A DNA stretch of 64,000 bases, from contig NC_080042.1 in assembly GCF_012489685.1 (NCBI RefSeq), positions 11,546,150 to 11,610,149 on the forward strand, in the 5' to 3' direction. The first letter of the stretch is position 1. Each line of letters starts with the position of its first letter. Below are positions 22,285 to 32,672 of this stretch, one piece after another. The DNA is from Lotus japonicus (taxonomy: Eukaryota; Streptophyta; Magnoliopsida; Fabales; Fabaceae). A model generated the notes under the pieces. That model was not told the DNA's origin. It made no database searches and saw nothing but the letters and a program-made list of their open reading frames with translations. Made by a program: the position numbers and the translations under genes.

Positions 22285-22931
22285 TGTAAGACCCGGATTT
22301 GCAGAACTAGTTACTTTTCCGACTCACGCGTAGATTCAGTGTAAGCGTGACAGGAGTTCGCCGTTTGAGAAAGATTAATGAAGAAGAAAGTTCAGGAATT
22401 GTTTGAGGATTGTTTCATAGTCGTTTTAGGAGTTAGTGCGAGTCGTCTGCACACCTGCCTTATGGCGAGAGTGTCCAGAATAGGCTAATTTCGCTCTTAA
22501 AGCAACGTTTAAGTGAGATTTTAAATCCTTGGGAAAATAAGAAGTTCTCTTTATTTTTCCTTCGACCAGTGTTTCATTTTGGAACCCTGGACTGTACGTA
22601 CGATAGGTTTCAATTCTCGGAAGTCCGACGACGCTAATTTCTTTTCTTCAAAAACCCTAAATTCAATCACTGAATGAAGACTTTTTCTATTCGGAGCTTT
22701 TAACGAAGTTTTCATCCGCGTTGCCAGATTTGTTTCGATGTTTTCAATCTTTCTTCAGAATGAAGTTTTGTCATCCGACCTTCACAGCAAAAAGTAGTTT
22801 TTCGGGGCAAATTAACTTGAAAGCTTTTGGATCGTTTTTCCCTAATTCTAGAGATTTGTTTTGAGTTCTGGAATTCTGTCGCCAGAACCTCGCTTAGAAT
22901 TCACCGATGAACGTGCTGCAAAAATCGGAAT

Positions 22932-22976
22932 CGCGAAATTTTCATTTTCCCGCGATTTCACCTTCCTATAAATAGT
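22932..22976 (+). promoter_or_regulatory. LTR core promoter: E2F-like motif and TATA box
   Basis: TCGCGAAA (22932-22939) and TTTTCCCGCGA (22946-22956) form a near-palindromic pair just upstream of TATAAATAG (22968-22976). TTTCCCGC fits the plant E2F-binding consensus. The same arrangement occurs in the LTRs at 52550 and 58993. Function is inferred from sequence only. Confidence 0.55.
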
Positions 22977-24894
22977 AAAAAAATCAAAATATCTTCCCAT
23001 TCTACACACTTGAGGCCGCGGGTTGAGGAGAGAAAAGAGGAGAGGAGAATTTCGCCGAAACTCGACCGATCTTCGAGCTGTTTGTCCCTACTTCAAGGTA
23101 TCGAGGTAACTAGCTTTATTCTTACCTCTGATCATTGTTTCTACTGCGTTTCTATATCTCTTTCTGTGCTCAAAGTTTCGAGCTTTACGTAAAACTATCC
23201 GTTTTTCTTGATTTTTCGCTTGGGATATCTTTTGTACTTGCCCAACAACCTAGAACACTCGCCGTTGTTCGCCGATTTTGATCGAGTTGTCAAGGATCTG
23301 AAAACTGCTTAGAAAACCCATTTGTGCACATATCGAAACTTTAATGTCGAAAAATCGCAATCCGACTTAGTGCCTTTAGGATTAGTTGCTACAAATGTCG
23401 TTAGGAACATCGCTGTAAAATTTGTTTTCCGAAGTTTTAACTTTGAGTTTTTGAGCTTTTATTTTGGACAAAAACGCCCCTGAGTAGCCGTATTTTGACC
23501 CGGTTGTTCTAAAATTTTTCCGACAGTTTCTTTACCCTAGTTTTACCCTAAAACTACCTTGTAATTAAATTAGATCGAAGAAAAAGAGTCGGAGCCTTTT
23601 TCCTCTTGTGGCCGAGAGCATGTTTGTGTGGGGGGGGGGGGGAGTTTTTCGTTTGCGAAAACTTGTCCTTTCGTACTCGATTGTTGTATTCTGAAGCTTC
23701 GATGCTTTGTCTATCGTTAATGAGTTGTATTGTGATCGAGCTAATCGATTTTGTTTGGATTTCTGCTTTGTTTTTTCTGAGGTTCAATTGAAGGAACTTT
23801 GGGTTTCTCAGAGCAATTGTGTGAAGAAAACCTAGACCACGAGGCTGGAGCAACTCGAGGTTAGGGCAACTTACCTATTAGCTAAGACTGCATGATAGGC
23901 GTCGATAAATTCGACTTATGCTTTACTTTGATATTGATTATGATGATGAATTAATGTTATGATGTTTTTCCATAACTTATGATATTGAGATGTTATTGAA
24001 TTGTGCGTTTTGACGCGACTTCGGAGTGGAGAATCATTGAACTGGTTACCTTTGATCTTTCGGGTTGGGGAAACAACCCTAGGCGAGTCCAAACAGGGGG
24101 TTTGAGACTTAGCCGTTCGTTTGTAAACTTAGACTTTCCCCGGGAATTACTTTTGGTGGGTTTTTTGGAAAACTTAGAATGAATAGAATTTCGAAAACTA
24201 GAGACTTTAGAGAATTTAGTGTTCAAGAACTAAACTCATAACTTGACTAATTCAATTCGAAACATTTTTATTAACGAATAAAACATAGGAAAACCAAAGG
24301 GGAAAAGAATTGCGAAAGGCGGGGAAAAGTCGACTTTTGTTGTGGGTTCTGGAGAATTGCGGGACACCAGGGGGGTGGGCCACGGTGACAAGGGGAAGTC
24401 ACCGAGTACTTGGGTACTCTTGTTGATGGAGTTTGTGTTGTATTGACCGACATTAAACTCTTGGGTTTTGAAATTGGGTTTTGAGCTAAACACTTGCGTT
24501 GTGAGGACGAATCGATGTTTGGCTAATCATACTGCATCATGCATCATTCGAGGTTTGTACGATCGAAAGATTGGGCCTCGGTGAAGAACGGGAAAGCTTC
24601 ACGAAGGTTGGGGAATTGCCTTCATCGAAGAACACCTGGGTGTATCTTCGGCATAGCGGGCAGAGTGGCACGACCATTGATGGTTGGGGCTGATCCGACT
24701 ATGCATGGATTTGTAAGCGACACCCGAGCAGAGTTGGCGACACTAGGCCTGTGTCGTGCGGTCTCGTGGTGCCCATCCCAAACAACTATCCGAGTCATAT
24801 TGAATTGCATTTCACGCATACATTCACTCTGACTGGAATTGTATGCTGTTTGAATTATTGAAGCATTGTTAGAGCCAATAACATGCTAGGATTA

Positions 24895-24938
24895 TTAATA
24901 TATATATATATATATATAAACATATATATATATATATA
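24895..24938. repeat. (TA)n microsatellite
   Basis: Two adjoining TA runs are separated by AAACA, inside the solo LTR. Confidence 0.95.
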
Positions 24939-25041
24939 CCCCAATCACATGTTGAGTGTATAATTACTTTATTCCGTGAGTTGACCCTAGCGCCTTGGCT
25001 TTGGTTTCATGTTTGTGTTTGGGCGGTCGGCCTGCTGCCAG

Positions 25042-25709
25042 ATGTTGATGGCGGACTGGTTTTCAATGGTCTCTCCCTCGGGGGGGATCAGGTTTGAGTT
25101 GGTGGACCGTCATGCCCCCACCGCTTGGGTGATCGATGCTGTGGATCATGGAGCGACGTACCGGGGAAGGGTCATGGAGGACCGGACAGACGAGCGTGGA
25201 CGTTTGACGAGGGGAGTGCTACGACGCATGGAGCTGAGCTTTGACTTGCCGCCTCCGGTTCGCTATGGACCAGGTACTGGTCGAGGACCACCTGCACCAC
25301 CTCCGACTTCATCTTCTTCCGATGACGAGGACCCATCCGAGATCGAGGTTGATGTTGCTGCACCTGTTGCGCCACCTCCTGCTACTGCTATCGATCCTAC
25401 CGACATGGCGTCGTCCTCGAGGCTCGTGGACCGAAGAGGGAGTCTGTTGTTCCATCTGCCTCACGTCGTTTTCCTTTTACTCCACCGCGCGGCTACCGTG
25501 TGGAACCCCTGGTTCGGGTGGTGGAGGAGGATGTTCTTACTGGAGAGGTGAATGTTGAGACGGGCTTGACTAGGACGGTGCGCAGGACAGTTAGGAGGGA
25601 GGTCGTGGACTTGGACACCGAGATGATCACGGTGGATTCCGACTCTGACTCCGACAGCGATGTGGACAGCTACTCGTCGAGCGACGAGGGAGAGGAGGAG
25701 GAGCTATGA
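25042..25709 (+). pseudogene. LTR-borne reading frame, acidic C-terminus
   Basis: In the 3' part of the solo LTR a frame opens with MLMADWFSMVSPSGG at 25042. It passes a Pro-rich, acidic segment (TSSSSDDEDPSEIEVD) and then continues, after a one-base frame change near 25405-25430, as a basic and finally very acidic tail (DSDSDSDSDVDSYSSSDEGE) ending with TGA at 25707-25709. The matching place in the LTR at 52550 has MSLADWFTTVHPSGE (55819) but stops after 38 codons. No known domain is recognised. It may be a decayed gene carried within LTRs of this family, or merely conserved LTR sequence that happens to be open. Confidence 0.4.
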
Positions 25710-26186
25710 GCGGTACTGGGAGGGTAGGTTAGGCAGCGTCATATTTTGTGTAGAGCTCTGATTCGTCTTACTTTTGGGACAGGGTAGGTTCCCGATGCAT
25801 GGCTTTTTGTGTGGTTCTCTTGATGAGGAATCACAGAGAGTCTGTCGGACTATAGGGGTCTTTTGTTTAGGCCATTTTGGAGTCGACTTTCTCATTGGAT
25901 GACTGTACGTAAAACTTTTACTTACATTACTGGTTCTGTACATATTTGCCTACGGGCACACTACTTGGGGTCACTGCGAGTGCGCATGACATCGACGTGC
26001 AGCCGAGGCTGTACCTGTTTATATATGTTTGTACATCGGTTAGTTTAGATGCTGGGTTATGTCTTTATTTTCTATCGCTTTAATTTAAAAATGAATTGAA
26101 CGAAAAAAAAAATATACCGGTTTTTCGCGTAAAGTTTATTTTTTTGTTACTAAAGTGACACCTGTAAATCGGGGTGTTACACACAT

Positions 26187-28256
26187 AGTCTGGTACAGAT
26201 AATCAAAATACAGAAGTAGAAACATAAAACATCATCATCAGAAACTCGGACCATACGGCTTCATCCCCTCGGATCTTCCTCCTCCAGATGCTCCTCACTG
26301 ACTCCCCCACCGGTTGCTGGCACTGACACTGGCTCTGACATAGGACCCTGCTCTGACTCTCTGTCTCCGGATGCCTCGCCTCTCTGGAATCTGCGACGGT
26401 AAACTCTGGCATCTCGGGAGAATCTAGGGGATCTCACCCGCTTGCGGGCCGTGACCCGAAAGCAAGACAAGTTCCTCCGGGGTGGAGGAGATCCCATAGA
26501 CTCGTGGGTCTGCGGAACCCTCTAATTAGGAGATCCCCGTGGACTCACCATGGTGACTTGTACGACTGGGCATGGGTCGGCAGGAAGATTAAGAACACCA
26601 TAGGGAGCGTCACGGGAAAACCGATATGCCCTGCTCCTGGATCCCCGCACCACAAAATTGTGAGTCCCTGATAAAAGCAGTATCCTGTGACTGGGTCAAC
26701 ATGCCAGCCAGCACGGGACGGGAAATCAACGTGGATCGCGAGGACTGGAGGGAAGCTCATTGTCACACCTGTTATCTGCTTTTATAAAATAAGTGCAAGG
26801 GTGAGTCATACACAACTTTGCACAATAATACACATCAGATAAGATAAGCGTTAAAACTCAAGCCAACATACCATTAATTACACACATGTTAGCAACCACA
26901 AGTAATAATGCAATATGGTTAAGTCCACCTTATATCTCTGTCCTTCGGGTTGACTTCTCTCACTACTTCGTAGGAAATTGTGAGTTCATCGCCAACCTTT
27001 TTATTTATTTTCTTTATCATGTGATGAGTATGATTTAAGGGCTCGAAGCTATCGCTTCATTATCTTCGGAAAGTCGTCTCGGGAACATGAAAACTCCTTA
27101 CAGTCCACTCTTTACCGGACAATGATCGCTCAATAGCTCACAGACAGAAGTACACGACGCAACTCTTTGCCTTAAACATCATGCCAATCCCGACCTCAGG
27201 GGTCCTGCCGGGACAGACATGAGAGGTGTACTGCCGTGTAAATCCCGGGTCAATTCATCTCTGGACATGACCACCTTTGGCGTCTCTGTATTCCCACTCT
27301 CTTAGTGGTAGTGACAGTACTTTCCTTCTCCTTATTGCTCCTTAAGTGTGTTTTCAAGTATCAATCGTCTCCCCCTTATACTTCCATTAAGTTTCTAATA
27401 AATTAGAAACAAGCATCTGCTGCCTTACTTTTGAGTAAGTACACCATAATTATTATAGAGGTGGGATCTTTAATAAGATCAGGTAGTTTTAGGAATACAA
27501 GCGGGAACTCTAATCCGCCATTTAATGGTTATGTATTTTTTAATTGCTTAGAGAAAAGGACCCACTTGCCTATCCCATTATTATTATTTATTTATTTACT
27601 CTATCTATCCTATGGGTAACCCTAAGGCGTTATAGGTAGGTCAATTTTCAAACGCAAGTACCAATAACTCATTAAATCAAGGATTATCCTTTCCCTCTTC
27701 CCACTACCACAGATGCTTCAATGTATCAGAGACAATCTTGATACCATGCCATTTAGGTTCATTAATCCTAAGTACCACTATATCCCATAGTGTACTGTCA
27801 TCCCTTTCTAATGTGCATCACTTCAAGCATGAATCACAATCATAGCAATTCAGCACAACAATTCATCCAACTTTCATTCTTCAAGCACAACATTCAATCA
27901 TGCATCCATTAACACATAAGCAAATAATAATATGCTTTCTATCGTAATAACGATTAACTTATAAGTTGTGTACCGAGACAAGGTCTTGTATAACCCCCCT
28001 TACCTTTAACCTTTACCAACTGAGGATCTTGTAGGTATGAGATTGCTCCCTCTGCATCATTGATTATGCTAGGGTTATGATGGGCTAATCAAATTATTAA
28101 ATTATTTATTATTATTACCATTATTAGTATTATTAGTATTATTGTTATTATTATTATTATTATAATTATTATTATTATTATTCCCTAAATCACTAAACTA
28201 TTAAACTAATGTCATTCTAACCTAATCTTGGCCTTGACCAATTGAAAATATTATCT
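26187..28256 (-). repeat. LTR-like region in minus orientation, unclassified
   Basis: The minus strand carries open frames at 26545-26766 and 26261-26497. The second is basic and then acidic (ending EEHLEEEDPRG), similar in style to the frame in the solo LTR. The GGGTCCTGCCGGGACAGAC and ATCGCTTCATTATCTTCGG stretches look like Tekay-type LTR body in reverse. The solo LTR at 22285 is inserted at its left edge. No clean LTR ends were found. Confidence 0.4.
28098..28183. repeat. (ATT)n microsatellite
   Basis: An imperfect ATT/TTA trinucleotide run next to the Sirevirus LTR. Confidence 0.9.
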
Positions 28257-29126
28257 TGTGTAAATTCAGGTTTCCTGTAGTACGAATGTCCTGCACGATG
28301 CTAGGACAATAGGTTCGACAATTGCTAACAGTAAAACAGAACTTAAACCAGAAACAACAAGACACAAGAATTGTTAACTCAGTTCAGTGAAAAACTATCA
28401 CCTACGTCTGGAGGGTTTGCACCCAAAGAAAGGAAATCCATTATCTCAAGATTCAGGAATTACAGACACTCATGAACACAACAGTTCATAGTTCACTTCC
28501 TAATCTACCCAGTGTATTTCTACTTAGAATCTCAACCTAAGTATGAGAGCCCCTCTCACTTTCTCTCAATCACTGCCACAGTGATTGGTGAATACAATGA
28601 ACAATCAGAGTTTGAACGCAATCGAACACACAGAACCCTTCTTTGCTTTATAGAATCAGTGAGCAAAGAGGATTCACAACTAACAAAGGACAAAGCACAA
28701 ACACAAATCCTAAAACACTCGATCTCTCTCTCTCTCAGCTTCGGTGGTCTTCATGTTTTAGATCTTCATCCTTTTATAGACTTCAGCAGCGGTAGCATGG
28801 GCTCTAGGGTTAGCATGGGCTGAAGAAACAGATTGCAGCAACAACAAATCAAAACGCAATCTTGATAGATTTGGTTTACTTTATTGCACAAGTAAAGATA
28901 GAAACCAATATTTTAACAAAGATTGTTTCAACAAAAAACAACCCATAATTGAAACCCTTCTAGAATAGCTACTTGCACCTTAAGTAACTTGAAAACATAT
29001 CTTCAGAGGGCCCACAACGGAAACTCAAGCTAAGGACTGATGCCCTAGCTTCACGAGATCAGATGCCACGGCATCTGCTTCGACAATCAGTTGTTTTGAC
29101 AAAATGCAAGGCAACATGTACCAACA
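28257..29126 (-). repeat. 3' LTR of the second Sirevirus
   Basis: About 870 bp, ending in CCAACA at 29121-29126 against the polypurine tract. The left limit is TG at 28257 (or 28259) and is less sure. It contains CACCTACGTCTGGAGGGTTT, typical of these LTRs. A minus-strand TATA box CTATAAAAG lies at about 28767-28778. The 28730-28740 stretch is a short CT run. Confidence 0.7.
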
Positions 29127-29140
29127 ATCTCCCCCTTTGT
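29127..29140 (-). promoter_or_regulatory. Polypurine tract
   Basis: The minus strand reads ACAAAGGGGGAGAT immediately inside the 3' LTR. Confidence 0.8.
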
Positions 29141-29696
29141 CAAATTTTGTCTAAAACTACACATCAACCAGAGAGGATAAAAATAGAGAAATAATTCTCC
29201 CCCTTAGTCAGAGCTCCCCCTCAAATGATGCATCCATACTAACAACTATCATACTCCAAAATGCATAGTTGGAACAACACACGTAGCAGAAAAAACACAC
29301 AAACAGAAGTACAATCAGACCTTAACATATGATGACTCCAAAATAGATTAGCTTGAACATCACCATATCAGAAATACTATCAGAAGCTATCAGAAGCTAC
29401 TTGCACATAAGCTATCCATATAAAGCCAGAAAATGCAACTTGAAACAAAACATAGCTGTCTTGACCTTGTCTTCAAATTAAACAAACCAAAGCTAACACT
29501 AGCAGAACGCACATAGTCTTCACAGAATCAACTTCACAGTAGTAAAATAGGTCTTCATAGCAGTAGCACAAAATATTACATACCATAGCCGATAGAATCT
29601 TCAAACTTCAAACTACTCCCCCTTTTTAGCACAAATTTGCAAAGGGTGCACAAATACATCCAAAAACAAAAGAAAATAGCAAAAGATCATAGCAAT
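29141..29696 (-). other. 3' non-coding region of the second Sirevirus
   Basis: It holds further pyrimidine tracts (TTCTCCCCCTTAG near 29200, CTCCCCCTTTTTAG near 29616) that read as extra polypurine tracts on the minus strand. There is no counterpart of the small ORF found at 4280-4696. Confidence 0.5.
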
Positions 29697-30520
29697 CTAG
29701 TCTTCAGAAATGGACTCCTCTCCAGACTCTTCTGCAGTTTCCTCTGCACTCTCTTCAGATCCTTCCTCCTCTTCATGGCTCTCATCCTGAGCAGTTGTAG
29801 CAGCAGCACTTTGCTCACCACCTTGAAGTTCTTCTTCTTGTAGCTTGAGTAGCAAAGCATCAACCTTGAGCTTCCTGGCACTGCTCACCCTGATTGTCTC
29901 CTGCAAAGCCTTGGAGACTTCCTGTAATTCAGCAATTATGGCCTGAGTGCCAGATTCAGTCACAAGAGGGGTAGTTGTCCTGCTAGTTGGCATGGCAATG
30001 TCTAGGACATGTGGCTCCATAAACAAACTTTGATACAAGGTGATTGGAACTCCACGAGACATAGCCACTTCATCAGCCCTAAGAATCTGAGGATGTTGCT
30101 TGAAAATGATCTCAGTAAGAAGTGAAGGAAATGAAACAGGCAGCTTCACAGCACAAGTATCAGCATGCTTCAATGTCTGCTCAAACACAAAAGTTCCAAA
30201 ATCAAAAGCAATAGACTTGTCAATCCGATAGATCAATTTGGCAAGAGTTGCAGAAACACCAGAGGTATGTTCGGCAGGAACCCAATTCACAACACCTTCT
30301 TGCTGTGCCAATTCTTCACATAACCAGCAGTAAGTTCCTTGGCAACATCATCCATGGACACTTCTTCATCAGCAAACTCAATAGCACTTCTTCCAAGTGC
30401 ATGATTGATCACAGCAGGTGAGAACACAACACATTCAGCCCTCATAAATACTTTCCTGAATTCATCACTATCAGGAAGACCAACATCCATAGAGAGATTC
30501 ACCAAGAACTCTCTCACAAG
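29697..30520 (-). pseudogene. Env-like ORF fragment (putative plant transposon protein domain)
   Basis: Minus-strand frames at 30520-30287 and 30311-29697 together cover the second half of the env-like domain. The first has ALGRSAIEFADEE and AKELTAGYVKNW. The second continues with VVNWVPAEHTSGVSATLAKL, FDFGTFVFEQTLKHA and KQHPQIL, then a coiled-coil segment (AIIAELQEVSKALQET), and ends in a Glu/Ser-rich tail ESGEESISED. A frame change lies at about 30290-30311. The N-terminal half is lost where the Tekay-like LTR begins. Confidence 0.75.
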
Positions 30521-32672
30521 TGTGAGACCCAAGTTTTTAAGCTTAGAATAAATTGGTAAAATTCCTATTCACGATTAATTTTGATGTAACGTGAAGGAAG
30601 AAAACTGAACAAGTGTTCATCAAATGGAATAAATTTATGAAGGTGATAGTTCAGGAAAAAGTTAAGGATAATATTAGAATCGATGTAACTTATGACGCAA
30701 GACCCATTCGCTTATACCTAGACAAGAGCATTAGTAAACGACTAATTTACCCTTAAAAGCGCGATAGAAACTAATTCCAAAAATCTTCAGAGGAATGTTA
30801 GAATTTCTCTTATTCCTTTCCATGACAAGCGTTTCGATACGAAACCCTGGGATATACGAACGTCCGATTCCAATTCTCGGAGGTTTGCCGAAACTAAATC
30901 CCTGATAGCTCAAGAACCTTAAAATAAACCGACGATGAAGACTTTTTCTATTCGGAGCTTCAAACGAAGATTCCACCTGTGTGTACACCGACTTCGGGTA
31001 AAATCGATTTACACCGACTTTGGACCGTTTGCATTAATTCCAAGAAACTTGTTTCGTGTTCTGGAATTCTGTCGCCAAAAACTATCTTAGAATTCACAGA
31101 GGAATGCACAGGAAAAATCGGAATCGCGAAATTTTTATTTTCCCGTGTTTTCCATCTTCTATAAATAGCATGAAAAAGCAAAAATTTCTCATCACCATTA
31201 CCATTGAACCCGCGAGCTTGGAGGAGAAAGGGGAGGAAGAGATTTTCGCCGTTTCTTGCCTGATCGTCGCACTGACAGTTGCTACGCGTAGACCTCGAGG
31301 TATAGATGCTATTCCATACTTCTGATGGTCAATTATGTCATTTTTCTCTATGTTTTTCTGTGCTCAAAGTTTCGAGCTTTTTGTAAAACTGTCCAAATAA
31401 CTTGATTTTAGTGTCTAAACATATTCCCTACCAACCCAAGAGTACTTATAGCGGATTACATTTCGTCGAATCTCGCTGAGCTTCAATTCTGCTCAAATAC
31501 CCATTTTTCGGCTAAAGTTTTGCCCTTTCAGCTTAAAACTCTCGACTGAGCTTAGCGCCAGTAGGATTAGTTGTCATAAACGTCGTTGGTGACGTTCCCA
31601 TCTGATTTGTTTTTCGAAATTCCAATTTTGAATTTCCGAGCTAAAGACACTGACAAAAATACCCCTGCTTCAGTTTTCGATCCGATAATTTTTCCGAGCT
31701 TTAATTCGCCTTAGTTACGTCTAATGATAACCTAGGAAGCAAGTTTGATCGAAGAAAAAGCGCTGGCACACTAAAAATTAGTGCACGACCGAGAGCACCC
31801 TAAGGGGGGAGGAAAATTTCTCTTTTTCGAAAACTCGTCTTATCACGTTAGGTTATCGTACCTCGGAGTTTATAGCGCTTCGTATAACCCTAGTAATTAT
31901 TGTTTGCTGAGTTTCTAACTTGTTGTGATTGAATTCCGTGATTTCGCTCTAAGGTTCGTTTGAGGATTTCCGTGGAGCGGGAGGAGAAGACTGTGAAGGA
32001 ACGCACTAGAGGAACTACATGTGAGGGCTACTCACTGAATACTAGCTAATGCTTTAGGTGTCGACGAATTCGACTTGATTTATTGTTTATGCACTTAATT
32101 GTGATTGACTGGGAAATGATTTCTGGAGGCTTCGGCCGAGTGAACTAATCGAAACGTGTGTCTCCGTTTTCTGAGGCTTCGGCCGACATTGTTGATTATT
32201 TATCGCTTTGGTATTGTTGCTAATTGATTCACATGCTATGTGCTAAATGGTTAATCTAGGATGTGTTGATATATGTGCCAAGACTGTTGGATTGTGCTAA
32301 TATGATTATGCAATTACACATATATCTGTTGTACATCAGAGTGAGGATAACGTGTAGTTATGCCACGCTCATTATGAGATTTTGGGAAGTTTGATGGGAC
32401 GAACCGAGGTTCGGGCCCTTGTTATTGTTCAGTGGATCGAGACCTTCTCTGTGAGTTACTTGGGATTATGGGATCTTTTAAACTCATAAGATTAGAGATA
32501 AACCTAAATGGAAACTAATTTACAAGGAAAATTCATAAGACACTAAACAACCTTCGAACCTTTTAAATAAATGATAACAATCTCAGGTGGGAGCTTAGGG
32601 CTTGAATACTAGTTTTGGAAAATGAGAAGTGTCGTCGAAACCAAGTTTTGGGGAAACTAATAAGTTTCTGAG
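30521..32672 (+). repeat. Truncated Tekay-like LTR
   Basis: It begins TGTGAGACCCAAGTTTTTAA at 30521, one base from the TGTAAGACCC start of the LTRs at 52550 and 58993. It runs parallel to them through the leader and promoter (TATAAATAG at 31160-31168) as far as the TTTCTGAGTA stretch near 32668. It then breaks off into unrelated DNA, so the last 1.7 kb or so of the LTR is missing. It interrupts the env-like ORF of the second Sirevirus. Confidence 0.85.

Larger units (their letters stand above)
22285..26181 (+). mobile_element. Solo LTR, Tekay-like Ty3/gypsy family
   Basis: This 3,897-bp LTR starts TGTAAGACCCGG and ends GGGGTGTTACA. It is flanked by a perfect 5-bp duplication CACAT (22280-22284 and 26182-26186). 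No primer site, coding region or second LTR accompanies it, so it is a solo LTR left by recombination between two LTRs. It resembles the LTRs at 52550 and 58993 in ends, promoter and 3' third, but is clearly diverged from them. Confidence 0.92.
28257..30520 (-). mobile_element. 3' end of a second, different Sirevirus
   Basis: On the minus strand this is the tail of an env-like ORF, a 3' non-coding part, a polypurine tract (29127-29140) and a 3' LTR. The element is cut at 30520 by the start of a Tekay-like LTR. Its LTR sequence is unrelated to that of 2454-14432, so it belongs to another Sirevirus family. Confidence 0.8.
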
